From: Methanobacteriota archaeon
GTDB taxonomy: Archaea > Thermoplasmatota > Poseidoniia > Poseidoniales > Poseidoniaceae
Length of the DNA: 35,847 nucleotides
Assembly (NCBI GenBank): GCA_004195635.1
Contig: PSPT01000002.1
Span: 90,200-126,046, forward strand
Direction: 5' to 3'
Positions 1 to 8,662 of this stretch are shown one piece after another; within the stretch, counting starts at the first letter, position 1; each line of letters opens with the position of its first letter. The position numbers and the translations under genes were made by a program. The notes under the pieces were generated by a model. The model saw nothing but the letters and a program-made list of their open reading frames with translations. It did not search any database and was not told the DNA's origin.

Positions 1-1
1 T

Positions 2-115
2 AGTATGTCTTGGCCCCTTCATAAATTACCTATTTTTAGAGTGGGCATGTGGACGGGGATGGGGTCGTTGGTTGGATGTTTGGTCGGAGCAATGGCTTAC
101 ACAATGTTAGCATAA
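2..115 (+). CDS. C-terminal end of a membrane protein (partial)
   Basis: This frame is open from the window edge and ends at a TAA at 113-115, giving 37 residues. The last part reads as a Gly/Met/Val-rich hydrophobic helix (GMGSLVGCLVGAMAY) that stops two residues after the helix, as many polytopic membrane proteins do. It is convergent with the next gene, whose stop lies 9 bases away, which is a normal arrangement for the packing seen here. The family cannot be named from so short a tail. The start lies outside the window. It could be a chance open frame, but composition and position favour a real gene end. Confidence 0.45.
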   Translation, partial: SMSWPLHKLPIFRVGMWTGMGSLVGCLVGAMAYTMLA

Positions 116-124
116 TTTCCGAAA

Positions 125-907
125 CTAAATTGGCTCACTTAAGCATGCCATCATCTCTTCAAGTGCTTCTCCAATCTCCTCGGATTCAAGAAGTGCTTGC
201 TTTGCCCATGGGTCATGGAGCAAAATGCTTGCCATTCGCCAAAATGAGCTTGCATCTGCATTTGCAACACTTGCCTTTTGTGAGATAATCCAATCATCAA
301 GAATTTCATCTTTTAATCCAATACCATTACCCAGTGCTTCCAGAAAAGCACTCCAAATCATCAGCAATCTCTCGGCACTTTCTGGTATTAATTCCCCTTC
401 TAATTCTGGCAAAAACTCAATTTCTGCTTGCAGATATAATTTCTTCTCCACCTTTTCCATAGAACCTTCGCAATCGCGTTGGAAATTTGAAAGTTCAAGG
501 GTTGGAGGTTGCGCCAGTTTATCCCTCTCAAAATCTTCAAGTAATTTTTGCACCGTCGGTTGCGTAGGGTATTTCTCAATATCTAATGGAGGTAAAAGAG
601 GTTTAATAATTCGCAATATTCGGAAACGCCGTTGCCCCTGAATTTCAATAAAGTGGTCAAGCCCTTGCTCTTCATGATATGTAATTCGCGCCGTTGTGCC
701 ATGTAAATTGGGTCCATCCCAACCTAATATTGGTGCGAATGGGTCGGTCAAGCAAAGTCCAATAGGTTCATTCTGCAATAAGCAATCATCTAACATTTGC
801 TTATATCTTGGTTCAAACACTCGCAATTGCTGTTGTTCACCTGGTAACAATACTAGTTGCAATGGGAAAATGGGAATAATTATCGATTTACTCGCCACTT
901 GACTCAA
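125..907 (-). CDS. Stand-alone LON N-terminal (substrate-binding) domain protein
   Basis: The protein is about 260 residues. Its first ~110 residues match the LON substrate-binding (LAN) domain: a strand with IPIFPLQLVLLPGE, then LRVFEPRYKQM, then a strand region with LCLTDPF. In bacterial Lon this domain captures substrates. Free-standing versions are widespread and mostly uncharacterised. The C-terminal ~140 residues look helical, with no ATPase or protease motif. The first in-frame codon is TTG at 907; a GTG at 898 is an alternative, and neither has a convincing ribosome binding site. A 189-base gap separates it from the upstream PAP2 gene, so it may have its own promoter. The archaeal LonB encoded at 21-23 kb lacks this domain, so a partnership is conceivable but unproven. 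Confidence 0.8.
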   Translation of the reverse strand: MSQVASKSIIIPIFPLQLVLLPGEQQQLRVFEPRYKQMLDDCLLQNEPIGLCLTDPFAPILGWDGPNLHGTTARITYHEEQGLDHFIEIQGQRRFRILRIIKPLLPPLDIEKYPTQPTVQKLLEDFERDKLAQPPTLELSNFQRDCEGSMEKVEKKLYLQAEIEFLPELEGELIPESAERLLMIWSAFLEALGNGIGLKDEILDDWIISQKASVANADASSFWRMASILLHDPWAKQALLESEEIGEALEEMMACLSEPI

Positions 908-1096
908 ACTTAGGGATGTGACTTCAGCCTATCAATTATGCCCATTGCAAATACACAATAACCCTGTTTTACGATGCGAATTGTGAGAGAGGGGTATTCT
1001 CTTTGATACAATCTAAGGCTTTGGAATGATGTAGGCAATGGGTTGGTTGGATATTGGGGTTGATTGTCGAGTTACAACACTTTTTCCTGAAGGAAA

Positions 1097-2563
1097 CTAC
1101 TCTGCCTCTTTACCGTTATTCCAAGAGTGCGAAGGCTGAGACTCAATTAGTGACATATTATTTGCTTTTAGTCTAACAAGGCGGTGTATCACGAAACTGG
1201 TCATCCAAAGTGATGGAAGAGCCAATAATATAGCGAACACCATAAGGTCTTGATTGTAATCATTGAGAATTTTCACCTTAAGTATGCCATCATCATTTGT
1301 CTGTGGATTATGCATGACAATTAAGTGCCACACCATTGAATCCTCAAGTTCAATTGTAACACTATCGCCCGGAGCAATGGTTGTAGCACCCCCTGCTGAT
1401 TCAGATAGATCGGTCCAGTTTATCTCTCCACTCTGCATCGCCGAAATACTTCCTTCTAATTGAATTACGATGATTTCCAAATTTCTTCCCTCGTCAAGGT
1501 TGAAAATCTCGGATGAAAAACCTTGATTGTGATCAAGAGGTTGAATGATTTCAAAAGTAGAATCACCCGGGCCTAATTGGAATGATACTCTTTCATCAAT
1601 AGACGCTTTTTGCACGTTTATCATACCCAATATTAATGAAAGCAAAATCAAAGCAACAATGCCTTCAATCAAGACATGACGAAACACCTTCTTTCTAGTG
1701 ACACCCCTAAACATCTTTCCATGGTCATTTCGAAGTCGCGGGTGAATGTGATGAATGAACAGAGCACCAATCGCTCCAATTGCCATTCCAAGTGGAATGT
1801 CAATGAACCAATGAATTCCAAGATAAAGAATAGTAAAAGCAAAAAGAACGGTATTTGCAACAATAAAAAGATGGTAGGGCCAATGCTTCCAATCTCTAAC
1901 CCTTTGCCCCTTTGCATGAAAGTGCAACCAATTCAACAACAACATTCCAAATGGAATTGCGATGTGTAATGACGGGACTGCGTTGTCAAGAGGGTCGCGT
2001 GAAGCATAGAACCCGGTATACCACCCATCATGATAGAGGAGGGCCTTCATGCCAGGAATCCATGAACTGGTGACTTCAACATTGAAGAATAGATAATATG
2101 GAACCGCAACTGCATAAATCAAAAGATAGTTTAGAGTAACTTTATCGGTCAAATCTCTTTCTCCAACATAGGCATAATACACAGTTGTGATGTAAATCAA
2201 AAACAAATAAATAAATAGGTAATGAAAATTTAGAATTGCAGTTAGAAATTCATTTTCAAATGCCTGTTGAATCCAAAGAGTGAGGTCTCCTTCGATTGAA
2301 TAAACAGTGTCTGTCCAGTGGCCTGTGTCAATTTTAATCGGTTCATTCAAATAATCTGTAACTGCCTTCCACCAGATTATTGCGACATATCCTAACAAAT
2401 GGAAATAGTAGCGATTTGCATGAATTAATTTGCCTATTTTGTTGAGGGGAGTTCTCTCCTCTTTCTTCCCCAAAGTGAATACCCAGCAAGTAATTGGGGT
2501 TAGAATTAGAATAATCCCCATCATCACCCAATAGGGGTTGAGCATGAACTTAGGGGCGAGCAT
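1097..2563 (-). CDS. PAP2_3-type membrane phosphatase / inositol-phosphorylceramide-synthase-like protein
   Basis: A 488-residue polytopic membrane protein. Several N-terminal transmembrane segments precede the PAP2 signature: a first catalytic histidine in AVPSLHIAIPFG, then a second His and Asp in GIHWFIDIPLG. This arrangement is typical of the PAP2_3 family (AUR1/inositol phosphotransferase-like), which moves or removes phosphate-containing head groups on lipids. After the PAP2 core (about residue 270) comes a basic cytoplasmic stretch, a further transmembrane helix, a ~100-residue beta-rich domain probably outside the membrane, and a last transmembrane helix near residue 450. That C-terminal module is not part of the usual family. 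ATG at 2563 is the likely start, with another ATG six codons in. The substrate is unknown; lipid or polyisoprenyl-phosphate metabolism is an inference. Confidence 0.75.
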   Translation of the reverse strand: MLAPKFMLNPYWVMMGIILILTPITCWVFTLGKKEERTPLNKIGKLIHANRYYFHLLGYVAIIWWKAVTDYLNEPIKIDTGHWTDTVYSIEGDLTLWIQQAFENEFLTAILNFHYLFIYLFLIYITTVYYAYVGERDLTDKVTLNYLLIYAVAVPYYLFFNVEVTSSWIPGMKALLYHDGWYTGFYASRDPLDNAVPSLHIAIPFGMLLLNWLHFHAKGQRVRDWKHWPYHLFIVANTVLFAFTILYLGIHWFIDIPLGMAIGAIGALFIHHIHPRLRNDHGKMFRGVTRKKVFRHVLIEGIVALILLSLILGMINVQKASIDERVSFQLGPGDSTFEIIQPLDHNQGFSSEIFNLDEGRNLEIIVIQLEGSISAMQSGEINWTDLSESAGGATTIAPGDSVTIELEDSMVWHLIVMHNPQTNDDGILKVKILNDYNQDLMVFAILLALPSLWMTSFVIHRLVRLKANNMSLIESQPSHSWNNGKEAE

Positions 2564-2648
2564 TCTTGCTTTGATTGTTGCGCACCATATTGTGCATCGG
2601 AATTGATAGGTGATGAGTGAGGTGATTGGCGGTGAGCAGCGAAGTGGT

Positions 2649-4088
2649 TTACTTGGGGTAATTGATATTCATGGCCTCTGAATAGAATGAGAAGCTTCGG
2701 TATCCGCCTTCCCTTCCTACTCCGGAGTTCTTCACTCCGCCAAAAGGTACCCGTAAATCTCGATGCAACCAATTATTTATCCAAATCATGCCGGTATCAA
2801 TCGCTTCTGCTACCTTTATTCCATTATCAATGTTCTCTGTCCAGACTGAGCCAGCCAAACCATATTCAGTATTATTGGCAATCGTAATTGCCTCTTCTTC
2901 GCTTGTAAATCGGTGAAGTACAACAACTGGGCCAAAAATTTCTTCGATAGAACAACGGCTATGAGGCGATAGGTCTGATATTACAGTAGGGCCTAGGAAT
3001 GCACCTTGGTCAAATGGAGGCTGAAGGTTTGGCCGAGTGCCGCCAGTAAGAATTGTACCTCCCTCCTGTATTGCCAAGTCAATATATGTCTCTACTTTTT
3101 GCCGGTGTTCAATAGAAATCAATGAGCCAAATGATGTATCCTCATCTTCTGGGTCGCCAATTTTCAATGATTCAACCTTTGCAACAAATTTATTGACGAA
3201 TTCATCATAAATTTCATCAGCAATTAGTATTCTACTGCCGCAAAGACACACTTGCCCTTGGTTGAGGAATGCCGCTCTTACCGAACCGGCTGCTGCCTTT
3301 TCCATATCAGCATCAGCAAGAATGATAGTAGAATTCTTTCCACCCAACTCCAAACTCAATTTCTTGAACATGGGGGCTGAGGTTGCAGCCACATGTCTTC
3401 CAGTTGCAGTACCACCGGTGAAGGATATTGCTCCGATTTCAGGATGCTCTAGAATCGCCTGTCCAACTTCTGGGCCGAATCCATGGAGAATATTCACCAC
3501 TCCAACAGGCAGCCCGACTTCAAGAAGAATCTGCGAGAGAAGGAATGCGGTCATTGGGGTCAACTCACTCGGTTTGGCAATCACACAATTACCCATGGCT
3601 ATCGCCGGGGCTATTTTCCAACTTAGAAGGTATAAAGGCAAATTCCATGGAGTAATTAGTCCAACAATTCCTATCGGTTTGTCAACAACAATATTTGTTG
3701 CATCTTTCATTTCATATATTTCCTTAGGTTTTTCCCGCAATAGGTCGGCGAAGAAGCGGAAATTATTGACCGATCGTGATGCATCGACTGCTCTTGCAAG
3801 GGAAATAGGCTTGCCGGTATCCTTTGATTCAGCAGCTGCAATTTCGTCAATATTATTTTCCAGAGCATCAGCAATTTTGTCTAGCCATGCTGCTCGCTCA
3901 TCAATTGACAATGCTGCCCAAGCGGGTTGAGCAATTTTAGCGACTTTAACTGCAACTGCAACATCGGAATCATTTGAGCGCGGGATGGTCGCTATTTTTT
4001 GCCCGGTTGCTGGTGAAATATTATCAATAGTTTCACCACATCCAGCAGGGACCAATACCCCATTAATTAGATTCAATACTTGTTGCAT
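2649..4088 (-). CDS. Aldehyde dehydrogenase, 2-hydroxymuconic/2-aminomuconic semialdehyde dehydrogenase-like
   Basis: The product is 479 residues, the normal length for NAD(P)-dependent aldehyde dehydrogenases. Visible family motifs are the catalytic-glutamate segment LSLELGGKNS, the nucleophile segment NQGQVCLCGSR, the IFGPVV motif and the C-terminal PFGGVKNSGVGREGG. The CLCGSR context around the catalytic Cys is characteristic of the ALDH8/HMSDH branch acting on muconic semialdehydes, but substrate cannot be read from sequence alone. An in-frame start 14 codons upstream exists. The ATG at 4088 is preferred because GGAGAGAGGAAA lies directly before it and the family begins there. It is the third gene of a minus-strand cluster, 109 bases after the asparaginase II gene, suggesting oxidation of an aldehyde intermediate in one pathway. 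Confidence 0.9.
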   Translation of the reverse strand: MQQVLNLINGVLVPAGCGETIDNISPATGQKIATIPRSNDSDVAVAVKVAKIAQPAWAALSIDERAAWLDKIADALENNIDEIAAAESKDTGKPISLARAVDASRSVNNFRFFADLLREKPKEIYEMKDATNIVVDKPIGIVGLITPWNLPLYLLSWKIAPAIAMGNCVIAKPSELTPMTAFLLSQILLEVGLPVGVVNILHGFGPEVGQAILEHPEIGAISFTGGTATGRHVAATSAPMFKKLSLELGGKNSTIILADADMEKAAAGSVRAAFLNQGQVCLCGSRILIADEIYDEFVNKFVAKVESLKIGDPEDEDTSFGSLISIEHRQKVETYIDLAIQEGGTILTGGTRPNLQPPFDQGAFLGPTVISDLSPHSRCSIEEIFGPVVVLHRFTSEEEAITIANNTEYGLAGSVWTENIDNGIKVAEAIDTGMIWINNWLHRDLRVPFGGVKNSGVGREGGYRSFSFYSEAMNINYPK

Positions 4089-4197
4089 TTTCCTCTCTCC
4101 TAATTTGAAATACGTAGTTATTGTCCTCAATATATCATGCTTGGTGGTTTTTCATAGTTCTATTTTGCTTGAAATGGGTTTAGATGAGATGCAGATA

Positions 4198-5376
4198 TTA
4201 TTCCTCTGATGGGTAATTAGGGGGTATTCGTATGGAGTGGGGGTCTGAAGCATAGGGTTGCCAATCGTAAGTCCATCGGTCTCTATCAGGGTCCCATTCA
4301 TCCCAAGTCGGTACTGTTTCAAGTACATCCAATAACTCATTAGGAACTACACCTGGAACAATGAATGCCTTTTGGCGGTTGAGTGGATAGGGATTTCGCA
4401 ATTGGATTCCGAGGGTCCCAAGGATTGCTCGGGCTACATACCAAGTTGCTTGCCCATTCCAACCGTGGGCTATTTTGACTACGATGCCTAATCCCTTCGG
4501 ATAAGAGGGATGTTGTATTGCCATGCCGAGAAGGCCATCTGCGCCTTCTTTAGCAATTACTCGGCCTTCTCCAGCCTTGATTATGGTCGAATCAAGACGA
4601 TTGAATCCTCCGACCAAGTCGGGGTGACGGCACATTGCCTCCCATATCCAGTCATCATCTTTTTCTCTTACAAGAGATGCACATAACCTTGCCAATTCGT
4701 TAACCGTATTAGCGACTGTCGGAAGTCCACAACCGTCTTTACCAACTCTCAACGCTTGCCAATCTTCGCCAAGGGTCCTACGTATTACGGAGAGGAAACC
4801 CTGGAAAGTTTGGTGTGAGGGGAGGGTATAACCTGCTCTTGACCAGCCCTTCTCCCGACAACCTTTGAGAATCGCTGCATGTTCACCTGAACAGGTATTG
4901 TACCAACGCCTAGGGCGTCTTACTTGCCTACCAAATTGTATGAGGGGCACATCAAGGGGCGTCATCATTAATGGCCATTCAGATTTGCTAAGCAGACTTT
5001 GGGCTGCAGCAACGTGCTCAGTATCGCCATTATGGCTTGCTACGGCTATTGCCTTTTGCTCCCATGTAGTAATATCTGCTAATTCTTGAGAAAAAGATTT
5101 GATCATAAAAGGCTTCATCATTGAGCGGCCATAACACAATACATTTCCTCCGAAGGAGTGGATTACTTCATCTCCATGCGCCCAAGCAACTGCGCCGTGA
5201 ATTGTATTTTCGGAAACTCCATTGCGGCGATAATCCACAAGTGGTTCCCATTCAACATCCCTACCTGTTGGGATTCCTGCAACATCTTCGCCAAGTGGGC
5301 TATTTGGGTACATGGTGGATCCGGGTCGGCCAGGGGCAACTGCCGAAGAAACTCCTTTTTTGCCAGCGTCTGTCAT
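4198..5376 (-). CDS. Asparaginase II family amidohydrolase (Rhizobium etli AnsA type)
   Basis: 392 residues matching the asparaginase II family (PF06089-type), unrelated to the classical AnsA/B enzymes. A Ser-x-x-Lys pair lies at residues 85-88 (GRSMMKPF). Other motifs are ASHNGD near 115, the Cys segment CSGEHAAIL at 163-171, DGCGLP at 215-220 and a C-terminal KIAHGWNGQ. In the R. etli enzyme the metal site is made by Cys135, Lys138 and Cys189; the position matching Lys138 is Glu166 here, so the site may differ. The start ATG overlaps the stop of the LLM gene as ATGA (5373-5376), implying translational coupling. The substrate may not be asparagine: the operon setting hints at an amide intermediate hydrolysed between an oxygenase and an aldehyde dehydrogenase. 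That last step is inference. Confidence 0.85.
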   Translation of the reverse strand: MTDAGKKGVSSAVAPGRPGSTMYPNSPLGEDVAGIPTGRDVEWEPLVDYRRNGVSENTIHGAVAWAHGDEVIHSFGGNVLCYGRSMMKPFMIKSFSQELADITTWEQKAIAVASHNGDTEHVAAAQSLLSKSEWPLMMTPLDVPLIQFGRQVRRPRRWYNTCSGEHAAILKGCREKGWSRAGYTLPSHQTFQGFLSVIRRTLGEDWQALRVGKDGCGLPTVANTVNELARLCASLVREKDDDWIWEAMCRHPDLVGGFNRLDSTIIKAGEGRVIAKEGADGLLGMAIQHPSYPKGLGIVVKIAHGWNGQATWYVARAILGTLGIQLRNPYPLNRQKAFIVPGVVPNELLDVLETVPTWDEWDPDRDRWTYDWQPYASDPHSIRIPPNYPSEE

Positions 5377-6647
5377 ACCAATTTCCCCAGTAGTTCATCC
5401 ACGCGTGGTGTTACTTCATTCATGAATGCTATCATATTACGGCAGATTCTATCACTATCATGATTAAAGAAATCAAACCATGCCATTATGCGATCATCAG
5501 GATGGAATCTTGCGACAATTTGTTCAGCAACTTCCTCAACATTTCCGATTAGGGCATTATCTACTGCCTTTTCCACCTTTTTCGGGTCTATGGTGCCTTC
5601 CAATGCTTTCCAATATGAACTCAATGCTAAATCCGCCTCAAGTTGTGCCACCTTACTTTGCTCCTCTGAAGTAAGCCCTTGCTCTGCATTTAGAAAAACA
5701 AATGTCGTACGAGGCATATCTCTCCTTTGCCATTCACCTCCGTTTTGGTGATAGCACTTCTTCATTCTGGCATGGGTCGCATCAATGATTTCTTCCGAGG
5801 TAATTGAAAGGTTGAAAACTTTGACCGGGAGAATTTTGTTAACAAATTCTTGGGCAACTGGGTCATGTGTTCCGGCGACAAATTCAATGAGTTCTCGACG
5901 CCATTCGCAAGGAACAATCTTCAAATCTTCAAACACATAGCGCTTTGGAATTGGTATTTCAGTTATATCAATACAGAAATCCGTGTCCTCATGATCACTG
6001 TGGTATTCTTTGAAATACGCTTCCTGAACCGCCGCCCAATCCTCATCTGAACGGAAGTTCCCTCTTGATAATACGGTTTCATACGTGTCCTCGCTGCTTA
6101 TGGTTTCTCCATTGAGAAGGCGAAGGAAAATATCACATGATTCCAAAAATATTTGCCCACGCAGTGCCGGCCATGCCGCCTCCTCAACTCTGTTGCGAGG
6201 GACTATACCGTAAGGTCGGGCCATAAATTCAAATCTACCTGCGGAAAATCCGAGGTGGAGTTTTCTTTTTTCTTCTGGATCTAATCCATGAAGTTGAACG
6301 GTATTTGCAATTCTTTCTGCTAATGCAATAGGCCCACCATTGGCCAAGGTACTAATGACTGCCGAACCAATTTCAATATTCTGTGTGCGGCGGAATGAAT
6401 CAAGTGCCAGCAAAGGGAAGTCAGTACAAAGCCCAACTTCTCCTTGCCAATGTGGAACAACAGGTTTGCGGTTTTTCTTTTGTACCTTGGTAGAAAGGTG
6501 TGCCTGAGCAAGCCATGCAACACCAAATCCAAGATTATCAGCAACTTGTAATTGCTGAAAGTAATTATTCATCATTTGTGCTTCACTTGGTATGACGCCA
6601 TATTGATTTGGAGTCTGGCTGATTGAGAAAAAAATGTCGTATTCCAC
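5373..6647 (-). CDS. LLM-class flavin-dependent oxidoreductase (luciferase-like)
   Basis: 424 residues with the N-terminal strand and loop of luciferase-like monooxygenases (a FFSISQTP strand, then LQVADNLGFGVAWLAQAHL), the segment IEIGSAVISTLANGGPIALAE and LHLGFSAGRFEF. These FMN-dependent TIM-barrel enzymes oxidise small organic substrates with reduced flavin and O2. The start is GTG at 6647; no in-frame ATG exists nearby, and AGGCGG sits 5 bases before it. The gene is first in a likely operon with asparaginase II (4-base overlap) and aldehyde dehydrogenase. Its promoter carries the inverted repeat at 6671-6686 described separately. The substrate is unknown. Confidence 0.85.
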   Translation of the reverse strand: MEYDIFFSISQTPNQYGVIPSEAQMMNNYFQQLQVADNLGFGVAWLAQAHLSTKVQKKNRKPVVPHWQGEVGLCTDFPLLALDSFRRTQNIEIGSAVISTLANGGPIALAERIANTVQLHGLDPEEKRKLHLGFSAGRFEFMARPYGIVPRNRVEEAAWPALRGQIFLESCDIFLRLLNGETISSEDTYETVLSRGNFRSDEDWAAVQEAYFKEYHSDHEDTDFCIDITEIPIPKRYVFEDLKIVPCEWRRELIEFVAGTHDPVAQEFVNKILPVKVFNLSITSEEIIDATHARMKKCYHQNGGEWQRRDMPRTTFVFLNAEQGLTSEEQSKVAQLEADLALSSYWKALEGTIDPKKVEKAVDNALIGNVEEVAEQIVARFHPDDRIMAWFDFFNHDSDRICRNMIAFMNEVTPRVDELLGKLV

Positions 6648-6670
6648 ACATCCCGCCTATCATCTGCGAG

Positions 6671-6709
6671 GGGGTACTAGATACCCATGACTTTCGGCTC
6701 AAATAATTG
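6671..6709 (-). promoter_or_regulatory. Promoter with inverted-repeat operator candidate, LLM operon
   Basis: On the minus strand a TATA-like CAATTATTT starts at 6709. 23 bases downstream begins GGGTATCTAGTACCCC (6686-6671), an inverted repeat GGGTA-N5-TACCC. It lies 23 bases before the GTG start of the LLM gene. The repeat sits roughly where the transcription start would fall for an archaeal TATA box, so a bound protein would block initiation. An almost identical arrangement stands before the formyltransferase gene at 9510-9548. The regulator is not identified. Confidence 0.55.
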
Positions 6710-6868
6710 ATGCTCTTTTCATTGAATTTCTATGTTCATTAGTACAGATTAGTTCATTGTACCTTCTCAAGCACGGCTGTGATTAATACAAAATCAACTC
6801 GCTTCCCTCAATTTCTTTCAAAATTATTACCCGCCGGCTTTTTGAGAGTCGGGCCCACGCATGAGTTC

Positions 6869-7750
6869 ATGGCGGAGCAATCCACGGAGATGAGCCACAC
6901 TCAAGCGAGCGAATTATTGGATTTACTTTTGAGCCATACCGATGCGATTTCAGGGTTCGACGTCCAAGCCCTTGTCAATCTTGCCGATGCAGCAGAATCA
7001 ATGGGTAGAAGCGAGGATGCAGAATTCCTTCTTTCCAATATTTCGGAGAAAGAGAGCAAATACGGATGGGTAGGCCTTGCCACAGCAAAACGATATTTGC
7101 ACAAGAATCCACAAAAAGCGATGGATATTATTTCAGGCATTATTGAATCAACCGAGGAAAAAATCAACGGCAATTCTAACGGTAAGGGCGATGTTACATC
7201 TAGTGATACGGCTATGTTATTATTACAAGCAGCAGCATTGAACTTACGTGGCCAACTTGAAGCCGATTCTGGCGCTCCAGATGCTGCCCGTGAATCATGG
7301 GCGCTAAGTCTTGCAATCAAGGCAGGATATGGCGATTTATTTGGACAAGCAAATGGCCATCATAATTTGCTACAACTGGCAAAGCAACAAGATAATCTTG
7401 AAGATGCATTAGCACATGCAACTCGAGTAGTAGAATTAGTGGCCGATGCCGAGGATAGCGCCTGGCAAGCGCATGCCCTAGCCGATCTCGCGCACCTTAC
7501 TGCCTGCGATGAGAATTTTGACCAAGCGGATTTACATTATCGTTCCAGTCTTGATTTGGCGGAGGAAAATGATGATTTAGCCGCACAGATAGTTGCTCAT
7601 TGGGGTATTGCTGATTTGGCCTTAATTCGTGGCGATGGGGAAAGCGCTTTGACCGCTTATGGTCAAGCACTTGCTGCACATATGAAATTGGATGTACCTG
7701 CACCAGAAGCATTACTTCAACGAATCAATGCTCTTACCGAATCTCAGTAA
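6869..7750 (+). CDS. Tetratricopeptide-repeat-like helical protein
   Basis: A protein of about 293 residues made of paired helices with an alternating Ala/Leu pattern typical of TPR units (ALVNLADAAESMGRSEDAE, then ALAHATRVVELV, DLAEENDDLAAQIVAHWGIADL and ESALTAYGQALAAH). At least five to six repeats are visible. The first in-frame codon is GTG at 6779, but ATG at 6869 is preferred because the preceding 30 codons read poorly as protein and an AT-rich element (AAAATTATTA, near 6820) could be the promoter. ATG at 6890 is also possible. It is transcribed divergently from the LLM operon and convergently with the SDR gene. TPR proteins act as protein-binding scaffolds; no partner can be named. Confidence 0.75.
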   Translation: MAEQSTEMSHTQASELLDLLLSHTDAISGFDVQALVNLADAAESMGRSEDAEFLLSNISEKESKYGWVGLATAKRYLHKNPQKAMDIISGIIESTEEKINGNSNGKGDVTSSDTAMLLLQAAALNLRGQLEADSGAPDAARESWALSLAIKAGYGDLFGQANGHHNLLQLAKQQDNLEDALAHATRVVELVADAEDSAWQAHALADLAHLTACDENFDQADLHYRSSLDLAEENDDLAAQIVAHWGIADLALIRGDGESALTAYGQALAAHMKLDVPAPEALLQRINALTESQ

Positions 7751-7813
7751 TGTTCTTCACTTTGATTCAAAAAATAATGGATGAGATGATTGAGTCAATT
7801 TGCACAATTTGAA

Positions 7814-8626
7814 TCAAATTGAACGCATTCTTCCGCCATCAACTGCTAGGCTGACTCCACGAATCCCGCTCGCACTTGGGCTTGCCAAAAAGGCAATTGT
7901 TGCCGCAGTTTCACTTGGGTCAATTAAGCGTCCCGCAGGCACTTGAGCGAGCCATGATTCCTCGACTTCAGCAACAGTAACTCCTCGCTTTTGTGCAATA
8001 CTTTCTGAGAGTTCACTGAGTCGGCCGGTATTGGTAAATCCTGGTAAAACATTGTTGATTGTCACAAAAGGCGGTAGTTCTAGAGATAGAGTTTTGGACC
8101 ATCCGGCCATTGCCCCTCTAACCGTATTTGAAACTCCAAGATTCGGAATTGGTTCGCGAACAGAGGTGGAAATGATATTGATAATCCGACCATACTTACT
8201 TTGAATCATTCCCGGCAAGCAATGGCGAACCATACGTTGGGCTGCGAATAGGTGGCGCCGCAGAGGTAGCAAGAAATCCATATCGGTAGCCTCAATCAAA
8301 GGTCCGCTCGGAGGCCCTGCGGCATTGTTGATGATGATATGGATGACTCCAACTGCTTCCAAATGACTCGGAAGCGCTTCATCAATTGCCGCCCCATCTT
8401 CCAAATTAATTGCCAATGGATAAACCGGTGCAGAACCCGCTTCCATCATGTGACGGGCCATTTCATTGAGGGCTTCTGCATTTCGAGATAGAAGAGTGAG
8501 GCTTGCGCCAGCCTCGGCTAAAGCAAATGCAGTAGCCCGTCCAATCCCTTTTGATGCACCACAAATTAACGCATGTAGTCCATGCATTGAACCGGGGGCG
8601 AGAGGGGAGGAAACGGCTGCGGTCAT
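7814..8626 (-). CDS. Short-chain dehydrogenase/reductase family protein with altered active site
   Basis: 270 residues with the Rossmann glycine motif GASKGIG at 23-29, NNAAG at 100-104 and the C-terminal AVDGG, all standard for classical SDRs. Where the catalytic Tyr-x-x-x-Lys should lie (13 residues after the Ser region at 153-155), the sequence is Ser166-Asn-Thr-Val-Arg170. Both catalytic Tyr and Lys are therefore replaced. The same SNTxR form occurs in a divergent SDR group as I recall it, so it is not a random mutation. The gene follows the formyltransferase gene by 36 bases on the same strand and is probably co-transcribed, which would put it under the operator at 9510-9525. Whether it is a reductase at all is uncertain. 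Confidence 0.8.
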   Translation of the reverse strand: MTAAVSSPLAPGSMHGLHALICGASKGIGRATAFALAEAGASLTLLSRNAEALNEMARHMMEAGSAPVYPLAINLEDGAAIDEALPSHLEAVGVIHIIINNAAGPPSGPLIEATDMDFLLPLRRHLFAAQRMVRHCLPGMIQSKYGRIINIISTSVREPIPNLGVSNTVRGAMAGWSKTLSLELPPFVTINNVLPGFTNTGRLSELSESIAQKRGVTVAEVEESWLAQVPAGRLIDPSETAATIAFLASPSASGIRGVSLAVDGGRMRSI

Positions 8627-8662
8627 GAATATCCCTCGGGTCTCTCATTGAAGGTATTTCTC

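Noticed and set aside
986-1002. Short inverted repeat AGAGA...TCTCT in the gap before the LON-domain gene
   Set aside because: Five base pairs are expected by chance, and it does not fit a promoter or terminator position.
3262-3930. A 222-residue plus-strand open frame
   Set aside because: It is antisense to the aldehyde dehydrogenase, whose motifs are complete; it has no family features of its own.
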